A stretch of DNA of 64,000 nt from positions 16,482-80,481 of the forward strand of contig NZ_FWZT01000032.1 in NCBI RefSeq assembly GCF_900177345.1, given 5' to 3'. The translations under genes and the position numbers were made by a program. Positions 35,860 to 45,559 of this stretch are shown here, piece after piece (position 1 is the first letter of the stretch; every line of letters starts with the position of its first letter). A model generated the notes under the pieces. It made no database searches. It was not told where the DNA came from and was given only the letters and a program-made list of their open reading frames with translations. This DNA comes from Pseudobacteriovorax antillogorgiicola. Its GTDB lineage: Bacteria > Bdellovibrionota_B > Oligoflexia > Oligoflexales > Oligoflexaceae.

Positions 35860-38592
35860 TTGAAAGGCCTAGCTATCCTTATCTGGCTGCTCTGGTACCG
35901 ACCCGCATTTGGGGTGGATGCTATCGACTTCAGCAGGATCGACGACCAAAAGTCTGTGGATCATGCACTCTATTTGGCTGATCAGGATGGGATAGTGACC
36001 GTTGAAAGCTTGGTTTCGAGCTCGGAGTCAGCATTTAAAGACTCAGGTGGCAAAAACTTATCCTTTGGCTGGACCAAGGCGGTATATTGGGTAAAACTTC
36101 CTGTGACGAATACCGGAAATGAGAGTATCCAGAAACTTTTGGAAATATCATGGCCTCTGCTAGATTCCATTAAAATATTTATCTACGATGGTCGGGAGTT
36201 GGTAGAACAGTTTAATCTTGGCGACAAGTTGCCTTTTAATAGTCGACTCATTCATGCAACAAGCTTTGTCGTGCCCATCATCGTTCCCTCGGGAAGCCAA
36301 CATGATATTTACCTTCAAGTGTCCTCGACTTCTTCTGTCCAGATTCCAATGACCCTCTGGGACCCAATTTATTACTATGAGGTTGCTTCACGATTCATCG
36401 CAGCCCAGGCCTTTTATTACGGGGCTATGGTGGTTATGATGGGGTATAACTTCTTTATTTTCCTTGCTTCAAGAAAGCTTGCTTACTTTATCTACGTATG
36501 TTTCGTAGCATCTTATGTGATATTACAGTCATCCCTGAAAGGGATTTCGTTTCAATACGTTTGGCCAAACAATACGTCACTCTCAGATTACGCTATTAGC
36601 TTTGGTGGAAGTGTTGCCGTTCTCTTTGTTTTATTATTCGCTTATGTGTTTCTAAGGATTGATCAAAGCTCCTTTGATAAATTAAGGAAAGTACTCAAGT
36701 TTGAGATTGGTATTGGTTTGGTGTTTATTACTTTCTGCGCTGTTGCGCCTTACAGCCTTGCCATTAAACCTCTTGCGGGATTTACGGTTGTTGCGATTCT
36801 TACGGCACTCGTAGCCGGTGTCATTCAGTTCTCTAACGGGCTAAAGCAGGCTCGCTACTATATATTAGCCTGGCTTGCCTTGATCACCGGAACTACCACG
36901 TTTTTGCTAAAGCAGTTTGGTGTTTTACCCCTGAACTTTTTTACTGAGTATGCGATGCAAATTGGATCGTTTTTGGAAGTCCTTCTTCTATCTTTTGCTC
37001 TGGCGGACCAATTGAATGTGATGCGAGAGAAGCTTCAAGTCGCCAATCGTGGCTTGGAAAAACTGGTGGCAAGTATTCAAACTCAAGTAGATCAAAAAAC
37101 CCAGGAGATTCGAACCATATTGAATACCATCCAACAAGGGATATTTATGATCATGCCCGGAGAAAATTGCATTCACGGTGATTACTCTGCTCACAGCGAA
37201 GTTATCCTGGGGGCCCGAGATCTTTCTGGCAAAGATGTGTTTGAAATTTTTTTAAGTCATACAGAATTAGCAGAGGAAGAGCTGGATCAGATTCGCACAG
37301 TTTTGAGCCTGACAATTGGCGAACCTCAATTAGCTTTTGAAATGAACTCTCATCTTCTACCAAACGAAGTTATTTATCACCAACGAGATCTTACTTTATC
37401 TTTGGAATTAGACTGGCAGCCAGTCGTAGATGATGATGACGATCAGATAGAAAAGATCTTAGTGTCTATTCGTGATATCACTGACCTAAAAAGACTGAAG
37501 GATGAGAGCCACAAAAACGAACAGGAACTTATGATTGTTTCTGAGATCCTAGACGTTAAACGAGAGAAGTTTCTTTCCTTTTGGCGCTACCTATCGGAAG
37601 TGCTCGACGATTTGGAAATCTTCGAACATCGCGATGATATCACCCAAGGTGACTTGGATCACCTTAGACGATCAATGCATACGGTAAAAGGAAATGCTCG
37701 CCAGCTCTGTCTTGTGCATCTGTCTCATGCTATCCATGAATTCGAAGAGAGCCTAAACGACGATGTTCGCACAGTAGGGCGAAATATTAAGCCTGCTGCG
37801 GATCGTTTGATGGCGGTATGTACAGTCTATCGAAAGGTTGCATGTGACAAGCTTGCTATTATTGGTGACGATAATCGAACTCAGAAAATCCCCTACCAAA
37901 TAGCTCGGATTTGGCTACTTGAAATTGACCGTTGGGGGCTTCACGAATCAGGGAACTTGAAGTCTTTACTGAAGGACGTCAAACAAAAATCCTTGGAAGC
38001 TGCTTATTCAACATTTGCAGAGTATATCAGAGATTTGGCAAAGGGTACCGAAAAGCTAGCAGCTGATCTTGGCAAAGTTGCACCTTCATTTCTTATCAAT
38101 GGTGATGCCTACTTTTTAAGTGATGAAGGACAACGCTTCTTAGATCGAGTTATGATCCACTTGATACGTAACTCTTTGGATCATGGTATCGAATCACCAC
38201 AAGAACGGATTAGTAGAGGTAAAGTGGAAGGTGGGACAATTTCTGTTAAGATCTCGCCGAGTGACCGTGGTTACGAAATTGTCTATCGTGATGATGGACG
38301 AGGTCTTAACATTCCAACTCTACGAAATATCTGCGAGACGACTCCTGGCAGTTTACTAGCTCTATGCTCCGTGATCTTCCGTCCCGGACTAACCACAGCT
38401 AGTACGGTCACCTTGGTTTCGGGGCGGGGTGTAGGCCTTGATGCCGTGAAACTGGAAACAGAGTCTTTTGGGGGGCGTATTGAGATCGAGCTTGATCACC
38501 ACGACCTCTCCAAGGAATTCGTAAGCTTTCAGTTTCGATTGTACCTACCGACTCACTTAATTAAAGAGAATCAGAACTTAGTTGCTGCATGA
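35860..38592 (+). CDS. 7TM-DISM sensor kinase with HPt and CheA-type ATPase domain
   Basis: A 910-residue membrane sensor. A signal peptide and a periplasmic 7TMR-DISMED2-like domain (about 25-170, with WTKAVYWVKLPVTNTG) come first. Seven predicted membrane helices follow (about 185-380), a coiled coil and a PAS-like segment (about 420-545), then an HPt-like domain with RRSMHTVKGNARQL (His607). The ATPase has HLIRNSLDHGIESPQERI, YRDDGRGL and GRGVGLDAV, matching CheA rather than ordinary kinases, but it ends without a CheW-binding domain. The start is a TTG preceded by GAGG. It likely phosphorylates an unknown response regulator. Confidence 0.85.
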   Translation: MKGLAILIWLLWYRPAFGVDAIDFSRIDDQKSVDHALYLADQDGIVTVESLVSSSESAFKDSGGKNLSFGWTKAVYWVKLPVTNTGNESIQKLLEISWPLLDSIKIFIYDGRELVEQFNLGDKLPFNSRLIHATSFVVPIIVPSGSQHDIYLQVSSTSSVQIPMTLWDPIYYYEVASRFIAAQAFYYGAMVVMMGYNFFIFLASRKLAYFIYVCFVASYVILQSSLKGISFQYVWPNNTSLSDYAISFGGSVAVLFVLLFAYVFLRIDQSSFDKLRKVLKFEIGIGLVFITFCAVAPYSLAIKPLAGFTVVAILTALVAGVIQFSNGLKQARYYILAWLALITGTTTFLLKQFGVLPLNFFTEYAMQIGSFLEVLLLSFALADQLNVMREKLQVANRGLEKLVASIQTQVDQKTQEIRTILNTIQQGIFMIMPGENCIHGDYSAHSEVILGARDLSGKDVFEIFLSHTELAEEELDQIRTVLSLTIGEPQLAFEMNSHLLPNEVIYHQRDLTLSLELDWQPVVDDDDDQIEKILVSIRDITDLKRLKDESHKNEQELMIVSEILDVKREKFLSFWRYLSEVLDDLEIFEHRDDITQGDLDHLRRSMHTVKGNARQLCLVHLSHAIHEFEESLNDDVRTVGRNIKPAADRLMAVCTVYRKVACDKLAIIGDDNRTQKIPYQIARIWLLEIDRWGLHESGNLKSLLKDVKQKSLEAAYSTFAEYIRDLAKGTEKLAADLGKVAPSFLINGDAYFLSDEGQRFLDRVMIHLIRNSLDHGIESPQERISRGKVEGGTISVKISPSDRGYEIVYRDDGRGLNIPTLRNICETTPGSLLALCSVIFRPGLTTASTVTLVSGRGVGLDAVKLETESFGGRIEIELDHHDLSKEFVSFQFRLYLPTHLIKENQNLVAA

Positions 38593-38674
38593 CGATCTCT
38601 TGCCTAGACAAGGTGCAAATGATTCTGCTAGATTTTCTCGGAACATTCCTTTAATCGAGTCTTCCGGAGAGTCT

Positions 38675-41600
38675 ATGAAAACATCGCTCCCTATCGTATT
38701 AGGTTTGCTCGGTGTCCTGACAATGACAGGCTGTAGCAATTCTAAGAAAAACAAAGATGATGCCCAGGCAACTATAGAAAGTAAGGAGGGCCAAGATCTA
38801 AATTCCGTTTCAGGACGGCCTGCTGAGGTCGAGCAGTTCTTGGCAACGGTGCAATTTAGTGAGCCTGCTTTGCTTACGAGTAGCCGATACACGAATGGCA
38901 AACATGTCGTGGATGAAGCCCTAAAAGAGCGTATTCTTAATGAACATCAGCAATTCAAAGAGATGTTGGAATATCTATCACCGGCAATCAAAATCATTCA
39001 TGAATACAAGATGGTTCTTAATGGGATGACAGTCTTGGTTCCTGGTAAGTATCAGGATCGTTTCTATCAAATGACGAGTTCAATGAACGCCCAATCGTTT
39101 AAGCCTCAGCTTATCGAACGAGCAGATATCCAGGAAGAAGCAGCCTTTCGTAATTCCTGGGGTGAGGTGACATCGGCATCATTTATCAATGCGAGTGCTT
39201 TTCAAAGCCAGTTTAACGCACGAGGAGAGGGTATCAAGGTCGGTATTATCGATACCGGTATTGACTATACCCACAAGATGTTTGGCGGGCTTGGTGATGC
39301 GACAGCTTATCAGAACAATGATCCCAAGCTTATCGAAGATCAGTCATTCCCAACTGCCAAGGTAGCCGGCGGCTATGATTTCGTGGGTGAATCCTATAAT
39401 TCAGGGGGGCTCACTTGGGACCAACGACTCCCACAACCTGATCCCGATCCATTGGATATCGGTGGCCATGGAACTCATGTTGCCGGAACAGTGGCGGGGC
39501 TGGGTGATGGGGTTAATACTTACGATGGGGTAGCTCCAAAGGCCTCACTCTATGCGTTGAAAGTTTTTGGGACATCTGGCTCGACCAGTGATTCGGTGGT
39601 GATTGCAGCCCTTGAGTATGCTGCTGATCCGAACGGCGATTTAGATCCTGCGGACAAGCTCGATGTGGTGAATTTATCGTTAGGAGGAGCCTTTGGCTCA
39701 CCAAATAGCCTTTACGATATTGCTATGCGTAATCTAACCATTGGCCGTATCATGCCTGTGATCTCTGCTGGTAACTCGGGAGATCGACCCTATATTGTGG
39801 GGTCTCCGTCCACCACTGCTGAGTCCATATCCGTGGCAGCATCTGTAGATGCAATGGATCATAACTGGCGAAGTCCGGCATTAAAAGCAGGCTTTTCCGG
39901 TGGTGATGAGTCTGTGATGGGCTACGCACCGAGTGCTATTACCATTCCAGCTGATGGTTTTTCGGAAGCAAAGGCGTTGGTGGATCTTGGTCTAGGAACT
40001 TCGGCTCCTGATGATGATACAAAGGCAGATCTTTTGGGTAAATTTGCATTGATTTCAAGAGGAGAGACCAGTTTCTGTAGCAAAGGCCTCATAGCACAGG
40101 ATGGAGGCGCCGCTGGCTTTGTTGTCTATAACAATGCAGCAGGAGATCCCATCACGATGGGTGGCGACTGCATGTTGCAAATTCCGGGTGTGATGATTTC
40201 CTTGGCAGATGGAGATGCTATTAAAGAAGCTATGAACGGCGGCGATGTGATGGTTACCTTAGATGCCGGCGTTTTTGAAGAAGCTCCAGAGAATATTGAT
40301 AAGATTGCAGGTTTCTCTTCAAGGGGGCCTCGCTCGATAGATTCTTTGCTAAAGCCAGAAATTACTGCGCCAGGTGTTGAAATTGTTTCAGCAGCTGTAG
40401 GCAGTGGCTTTCGTGGAGTTCGATTTGGTGGCACATCCATGGCGGCACCACATGTCGCTGGTGCAGCAGCATTGTTACGACAGGCATTTCCAAATGCTAG
40501 TGTAGCAGAGCTAAAAAGTCGTATGATGAATACGTCTTTGACCATGAAGCAAGACGAAACAAATCTCTATCCTTTATCTCGACAGGGTGCTGGTCGTATC
40601 GATATCCTTCGTGCTGCGCAAACTCCTGCTACTGTTTCACCTTCGGCCTTATCCTTAGGGCAAGTGAGTGCCGGAGCGGAACGAGCCATTCGGGTTCAAT
40701 TTAGGGTTGAAAATAGCTCGGACGAATCCCAAACTTTCCAGGTTCTAGCACAGTCTCTGTCCCCAGAGCTAAGAATGAGCTTCCCGTCTATGGTATCTGT
40801 GGGCGCAGGAGAAGCTACCATGGTGCGTGGTGATGTACATATCGAATCTCCATACAATGCTGTGCCTGTGACGGAGATTGACGGCTTTGTGAATCTTGTT
40901 CAGAATAGCTCGGTCGTGTTGAAAATTCCTGTTCACGGGGTTCGTGTGAAGGCTGCAGACATTCGGGCAGATAGGCTAACTGTGGCTTCGTCCAGTGTCG
41001 ACTACGTTGACGCCCCCGCGCACACCAAGGTTTCTAACGATGGCAATGCGCCTGGTGAAGCTCTTATTTTCAATCTTCTTGCACAAGACGAACGTGCTGC
41101 AAGGAATCTAAAGTCATCAGATCGTACTTTCTGTGACCTTCAGAGTGTGGGGTACCGTGTGGTGGACGACTGGACATCACCATTGGGGGGACGCTATCTG
41201 GATATTGCCTTCAAGCTCTATAACCCTGTTACAGACTGGATATTCTGTCAGCCTACAGCACTCATAGACATGGATGGCGATGAGCTTGCAGATTTTGAGG
41301 TCTTTGGTTCTGATGTGCAGTCGTATTCCCTTCAAATAGCGAGTGAGGACAATACGAATAGTATCTTAGTTGATGCCGAGAGAATGCGTGACATTCGCCG
41401 TAACTATGATCTTAATTTCTTCCCAGGCCAAGAACTTGACTTTGGGGATGCGATCCTTGATCTTCAAGCCTACCAGACCTATAACTTCTCGACCGTAGCT
41501 ATGCTTAGAATTAACCTAGAGGCTTTTGATAATCAATGGCAGGAAATGAAACTCATGCCCGGTGTATTAAGCTCATGGAGAGGACGTGCCGGAGATGATT

Positions 41601-41824
41601 TCGTTTCTAAGTGGCAGTCAGTGTACATAGATCCAGCAGAGTCTAGCTTCTTTAACTTTGATCCACAGTTCACAGTTCGGGCTGGAGACTTCGAAGATCT
41701 AGATTTGGTCAAAGGGATTGGTCAAGAGCCATTGATCTTATTCTACCCACAAAATGCTGCCAATTTCTCTGTTCAGCAAAATGATATGCAAAGCCAGGTT
41801 CTCAAGCCTCGCTATCAGTTCTAG
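38675..41824 (+). CDS. Subtilisin-family serine protease lipoprotein with PA insert
   Basis: A 1049-residue S8 protease anchored as a lipoprotein (lipobox MTGC at residues 16-19). The catalytic triad is Asp in VGIIDTGIDYTH, His in GGHGTHVAGTVAG and Ser in FGGTSMAAPHVAGAAALL. Between His and Ser sits a protease-associated domain (about 440-540, ALISRGETSFCSKGLIAQDGGAAGFVVYNNAAGD). A C-terminal region of about 400 residues looks like beta-sandwich domains. It probably degrades extracellular or prey protein. The open frame reaches back into the preceding kinase; the ATG at 38675 follows GGAGAG and starts the lipoprotein signal. Confidence 0.9.
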   Translation: MKTSLPIVLGLLGVLTMTGCSNSKKNKDDAQATIESKEGQDLNSVSGRPAEVEQFLATVQFSEPALLTSSRYTNGKHVVDEALKERILNEHQQFKEMLEYLSPAIKIIHEYKMVLNGMTVLVPGKYQDRFYQMTSSMNAQSFKPQLIERADIQEEAAFRNSWGEVTSASFINASAFQSQFNARGEGIKVGIIDTGIDYTHKMFGGLGDATAYQNNDPKLIEDQSFPTAKVAGGYDFVGESYNSGGLTWDQRLPQPDPDPLDIGGHGTHVAGTVAGLGDGVNTYDGVAPKASLYALKVFGTSGSTSDSVVIAALEYAADPNGDLDPADKLDVVNLSLGGAFGSPNSLYDIAMRNLTIGRIMPVISAGNSGDRPYIVGSPSTTAESISVAASVDAMDHNWRSPALKAGFSGGDESVMGYAPSAITIPADGFSEAKALVDLGLGTSAPDDDTKADLLGKFALISRGETSFCSKGLIAQDGGAAGFVVYNNAAGDPITMGGDCMLQIPGVMISLADGDAIKEAMNGGDVMVTLDAGVFEEAPENIDKIAGFSSRGPRSIDSLLKPEITAPGVEIVSAAVGSGFRGVRFGGTSMAAPHVAGAAALLRQAFPNASVAELKSRMMNTSLTMKQDETNLYPLSRQGAGRIDILRAAQTPATVSPSALSLGQVSAGAERAIRVQFRVENSSDESQTFQVLAQSLSPELRMSFPSMVSVGAGEATMVRGDVHIESPYNAVPVTEIDGFVNLVQNSSVVLKIPVHGVRVKAADIRADRLTVASSSVDYVDAPAHTKVSNDGNAPGEALIFNLLAQDERAARNLKSSDRTFCDLQSVGYRVVDDWTSPLGGRYLDIAFKLYNPVTDWIFCQPTALIDMDGDELADFEVFGSDVQSYSLQIASEDNTNSILVDAERMRDIRRNYDLNFFPGQELDFGDAILDLQAYQTYNFSTVAMLRINLEAFDNQWQEMKLMPGVLSSWRGRAGDDFVSKWQSVYIDPAESSFFNFDPQFTVRAGDFEDLDLVKGIGQEPLILFYPQNAANFSVQQNDMQSQVLKPRYQF

Positions 41825-41829
41825 TTTAG

Positions 41830-41859
41830 GAGGGAGGGTTAGCCCTCTCTCGTCTTTTT
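41830..41859 (+). terminator. Rho-independent terminator of the subtilase gene
   Basis: GAGGGAGGG, TTAG loop, CCCTCTCTC (one G-U), then GTCTTTTT, six bases after the stop. Confidence 0.85.
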
Positions 41860-42071
41860 CCTGCCTACAACTTAGCCATGGACGTTTTTTTTGATGAGAA
41901 GAATCAATTCATGGCTAATTATCTGAAAACTTTCTAGAAATATAGTATTATTAGGATTGTGTGGTTCCATCCTCGTGATAAAACCTTTCATGATATCAGG
42001 ATGATAGTATTTATAGTCTTGGTGATTGGTTTGCATCCTCGCTTATGGACATCTAAAATTCAGGAGGATAC

Positions 42072-43262
42072 ATGAGAACCACATTGTGGGCTTTCCAGGG
42101 AAGTCAATTATTCATTTTGCTTTTGGCGTTGGTCATTCAAGCTTGCACCCAAAGTCCTACCGTTTCCCGTAGGACTACTTTGGTCCAACCTGCGACAGCA
42201 CCTGCAACGGAGACAGGTAACGAAACTCAAGATGACTCAGAAGTTTCTGACGAGGCGGGAGACGATGAGGCCCTTGCTGAAGAGGAAAATCTCCCTCCCT
42301 ACCTGTTTAAGCTAAGTGAAGCTCAGCAGATAGCCGAGCTAGTGGAAGCATACCTACCTACAGACTACGATATGTTTGCCGATGCTACTGCTGCTGCTAA
42401 CAGGGAAGAATTGAGAGCTTACTTTCAAAGTTTCTTAGGCAGTATGATGGCCATCCCAGGACTTTCGCCAGGCAGGGAATTGGATGTTATGGTTTCAGAT
42501 AGCGACGTCCCTAACGCCTCGGCGGCTGGTCAGCAGATTATGATTAACGAGGGGATGCTTGCTGTTGCAAATAGCAAATCCTTGCTAGGGGTGATCTGTC
42601 ATGAGATTGCCCACAGTTCCAAAAATCATTCTCAGAAATCGGAGGCTGATCAGGTCTTCGCCGGGCTTGATGGCTTTTTGCAGAGTAACGAATTCGTTAC
42701 TTACATAAATGCAGCGTACAATGGTACTACCTATACCCACAATAAGGCTGACTACGACGCTCTTCGAAAAACATGGGATGAAGTAGCTAAGGACCCATCG
42801 GTTTACTCTCGTCGTCACGAATCAGAGGCAGATATAGTTGGTGGTATGCTATGTGCCCATCTAGGTATGAGTGCAGATGAATTCTATCAAAGCCAACTTC
42901 AATTAAGGAAAGCCCTGGAGGCAGGTCAAGGAGCACCGCAATCTGCTAACAATTTGCAAGATGGTACTCAGATTCCAATCGGACAAGACGAAATTCAAGA
43001 CTTTGTCACTGGCTTCCTCTTCCCGCTCAACTCTCACCCTACTGGCAAAGAGCGCGATTCACAGTTGCTTAGGACAAAGACAGCTATTCAAAAATATTTT
43101 GATGGAAACTCGATGCTATATACAGACTTCAACAACAGATATACCGAGCTTACTCCAGCTGTCGGCCTGGTCGGTAGCCAGCCTCTGAAACTTCCATTCT
43201 GGTACAAACCGCGTTGTTCTCACAAGCAGCATCAGCTTGTTGTTGATATTGGGTCTCTCTAG
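42072..43262 (+). CDS. M48-type metallopeptidase lipoprotein
   Basis: A 396-residue lipoprotein (lipobox VIQAC), then an acidic linker rich in Asp, Glu and Thr up to residue about 80. The peptidase region has the zinc motif in VICHEIAHSSKNH (His-Glu-x-x-His) and the third ligand in HESEADIVGGMLCAHLGM, the E-x-x-x-D pattern of M48 peptidases. It lacks the membrane spans of HtpX, resembling outer-membrane quality-control proteases of the BepA/LoiP kind. The start has AGGAGG eight bases upstream. Confidence 0.83.
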   Translation: MRTTLWAFQGSQLFILLLALVIQACTQSPTVSRRTTLVQPATAPATETGNETQDDSEVSDEAGDDEALAEEENLPPYLFKLSEAQQIAELVEAYLPTDYDMFADATAAANREELRAYFQSFLGSMMAIPGLSPGRELDVMVSDSDVPNASAAGQQIMINEGMLAVANSKSLLGVICHEIAHSSKNHSQKSEADQVFAGLDGFLQSNEFVTYINAAYNGTTYTHNKADYDALRKTWDEVAKDPSVYSRRHESEADIVGGMLCAHLGMSADEFYQSQLQLRKALEAGQGAPQSANNLQDGTQIPIGQDEIQDFVTGFLFPLNSHPTGKERDSQLLRTKTAIQKYFDGNSMLYTDFNNRYTELTPAVGLVGSQPLKLPFWYKPRCSHKQHQLVVDIGSL

Positions 43263-43273
43263 AATTGATTTTT

Positions 43274-43300
43274 ACTCCTATCCCCGGGATAGGAGTTTAT
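43274..43300 (+). terminator. Hairpin terminator after the M48 gene
   Basis: ACTCCTATC, a CCCGG loop, GATAGGAGT and then TTTAT: a 9-bp stem with a weak T tract, 12 bases after the stop. Confidence 0.6.
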
Positions 43301-43745
43301 GAGATGGCTGAATAGTTATTTCAATCCTTTTGATGATGTTCAAATAAGAAATGACAGGTTCATTGCCTTCTGTGTCTGATCTCTAAAGCTATCAAATCTT
43401 CCAAGCACTCTTAACTTAATCAAGCCTATCGACACTATCTTAAGTTCATCACTCACGTGTAAATCCCCAGGGCAAGGCGTGACATCGCCATATCGCATTA
43501 TATATAGTATAATTAGTTATATAGACCAATAACTGCGTAGAGATTGAGAATCCATTGTAGATCACGATTCTTGATGGCGTATAAAGTGACTTATTACTGG
43601 TATTTACCGTGTTTGTAATGTGCTGGTGCAGTGAAAGTGTCTACTTGTTAAAAGTCAAAGATCGAAAAAAGCTTAATAAAAACAAATCCCAACAGTGGAA
43701 GGAGCATTGCAATAACGGGATTGGAAAATGTTGAAGGAGTCCAAA
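43301..43745. other. Long AT-rich intergenic region
   Basis: About 445 bases without a credible gene on either strand. It contains TATAAT near 43508 (TATAGTATAATTAG), a dyad AGAATC...GATTCT near 43548-43574 and AAGGAG at 43735, the ribosome site of the next gene. It is probably the promoter region of the downstream three-gene cluster; no further structure was recognised. Confidence 0.4.
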
Positions 43746-44381
43746 ATGAAAAGCACGCTAATTTTACTCTTTATGGTGGTAGGTTGTGGGGTTCAGAATC
43801 CAAACTCGTCTTCTACCGAATCAGAATTACAAGTTGATGATGGTAAGCCTGCTCCCAAAATCGAAGAAGAGGTAGTGGAAAGTCTCCCACCATCTTATAA
43901 TGCGGATTCTGTCGATTCAAAATCTGAAAATGTCCAATCAGAGAATGAACTTGAAAATCAGGAAGAGCTTTCGCCCGATGAAGCTCTAGTTTTGGATGTT
44001 ACCATGTATAAAGGATACTTGGCGTTCGCCTACATAGCTGGTAGCAATCCTTGTATGGCGAGCAAAGCTATGTTCGAACTGAAACATGAGGAAAACCTGT
44101 TCACGATCCTTAAAAAGGAAGATCCTGAAAAAAGCGATATCATTTGTAATTTTGTTTTCCAAGAAACTCACGGACGAATTATGTGGAAAATTGATGACAC
44201 CATCGATCTAAGCGAAGCCAAAGTTAAAAACTTTCAGACTCCTAATCATATCGCCCCCCTTCCCTTCGTTACCCCGGTCATTGCTAACGAGGAAGGGGGC
44301 GATACCCCCGCTGAGGAAACTGATGGTAGTAAAGGATCGACATGTAATAGCAGATCTCATCCAGATGGATCCTTTTTATGA
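43746..44381 (+). CDS. Lipoprotein of unknown function, first of a three-gene cluster
   Basis: A 211-residue lipoprotein: MKSTLILLFMVVGCG gives the lipobox VVGC at 12-15. Residues 20-85 are an acidic, Ser/Glu-rich linker. The folded part (about 85-170) contains two cysteines (NPCMAS, IICNF) and a compact beta-rich pattern (GYLAFAYIAG, GRIMWKID). No family was recognised. The ATG follows AAGGAG by six bases; an upstream in-frame ATG is at the edge of that site. The stop overlaps the next start as ATGA. Confidence 0.7.
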   Translation: MKSTLILLFMVVGCGVQNPNSSSTESELQVDDGKPAPKIEEEVVESLPPSYNADSVDSKSENVQSENELENQEELSPDEALVLDVTMYKGYLAFAYIAGSNPCMASKAMFELKHEENLFTILKKEDPEKSDIICNFVFQETHGRIMWKIDDTIDLSEAKVKNFQTPNHIAPLPFVTPVIANEEGGDTPAEETDGSKGSTCNSRSHPDGSFL

Positions 44382-45559
44382 CAGATAAACTGCGCAAGGT
44401 GAGGATTGATCAGTTCAAGTCCGAAATCAAAAGTGAGCTTGATCTGATCGAAAAACCCAAGGAGAAGATCAATCATTGCTTGAAGCAGATCTCAGTTCTT
44501 GCCAAAGAGGACTCGACTCTACTGCAAGCTAGGCGATTTATCTATATTGTATTCTGCCTGACGTTACATGAGCGAAACGGAGGGTTGCGAGACAGTCAGA
44601 TGGAAAACCTGTTCGAGATTGCTAATGCCTTATGCCAAGTACTAGGTATCAAGCCAATCCGGTCGCAGTTGGCTTTTCTATATGGAGAACTTCACCTTGT
44701 GCGTAGCCAGATTCTCTTGAAAAAGGGCAATGTTTGGGGTGCACTGTGGCAACAGCAGATGTCGAAACACCTTTCTGGTAAACATGCACCTGGAGGCGAA
44801 GGCTTTCAGTATCTGGCCTTGGCCTTGCGGACTATGAGGCTGGGCCATAGCCACGAAGCTCTAGGTTATTTTGAGTTAGCTGAAAAATCAAAGATATCGA
44901 GGGCAGCCTTTGAGAGGGCTAGAATTGGAAGGCTGCGCTGCCTACGGCTTTCTAATCGATTCGATGAATTTAGCTATCTGTTGGAGAGCACGGAGGTTGA
45001 TGAAGCTGGTTCCGGCTTAGACCTAGAAGTACAGTGGGAGCAAGCTTGCTATGAAGCCTTTCAAACCAATTCAATCGCAGCGATCATGAAACTTTTGAAA
45101 AAGTCTAAGCCTCACTACATCGGTACCTATGTATTTGAAGGCTATCTCTGGTCTAGAGCGGTTCAGTCGGAGCGTTGGATGCCACACTTTTCTAAGATTG
45201 AGTCGCTATACAGAAATCCAAACTTCAATATTTCAGCTAACTCCCAGCTTTACCGAACCTGCCAAGCCTTAGAGTACGCCTACGAACCAGGGATGACTAT
45301 GGCCTTGAAGCTGGATAAATTGGGGCAGATTATGGAATCTGTGGAGAAGTTTCATAACATCGATAAGATCTTGCTATCTTTGCTCGCCGTAGCTCGTTGT
45401 CTTGTGAGAATAAATGGCTACTTTCTTGCAAGAGCTTTATTGAACGAATATCGATCGCTATCCATTAAATTAAGCCAGGGTAGCTCTCATGATGTTTTGA
45501 ATCTAGCCGGGGATTTGTTTCAGAGTAAGTGGTTGGAAAAAATGGGAACGAATCGTTGA
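44378..45559 (+). CDS. Helical-repeat cytoplasmic protein, second of a three-gene cluster
   Basis: 393 residues without signal peptide or transmembrane helix, rich in leucine-bearing helices of 15-20 residues (for example AFLYGELHLVRSQILLKKGN, GFQYLALALRTMR and RAAFERARIGRLRCLRLSNRFDEF). The spacing suggests a TPR-like or similar alpha solenoid. No enzyme motif was found. Its translation is coupled to the preceding lipoprotein gene (ATGA overlap) and to the next (TTG overlapping the TGA). Cytoplasmic function is unknown. Confidence 0.65.
   Translation: MTDKLRKVRIDQFKSEIKSELDLIEKPKEKINHCLKQISVLAKEDSTLLQARRFIYIVFCLTLHERNGGLRDSQMENLFEIANALCQVLGIKPIRSQLAFLYGELHLVRSQILLKKGNVWGALWQQQMSKHLSGKHAPGGEGFQYLALALRTMRLGHSHEALGYFELAEKSKISRAAFERARIGRLRCLRLSNRFDEFSYLLESTEVDEAGSGLDLEVQWEQACYEAFQTNSIAAIMKLLKKSKPHYIGTYVFEGYLWSRAVQSERWMPHFSKIESLYRNPNFNISANSQLYRTCQALEYAYEPGMTMALKLDKLGQIMESVEKFHNIDKILLSLLAVARCLVRINGYFLARALLNEYRSLSIKLSQGSSHDVLNLAGDLFQSKWLEKMGTNR

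Noticed and set aside
38578..38901. Minus-strand ORF of 107 codons at the start of the subtilase gene
   Set aside because: Antisense to the subtilase signal peptide and no ribosome site; a shadow.
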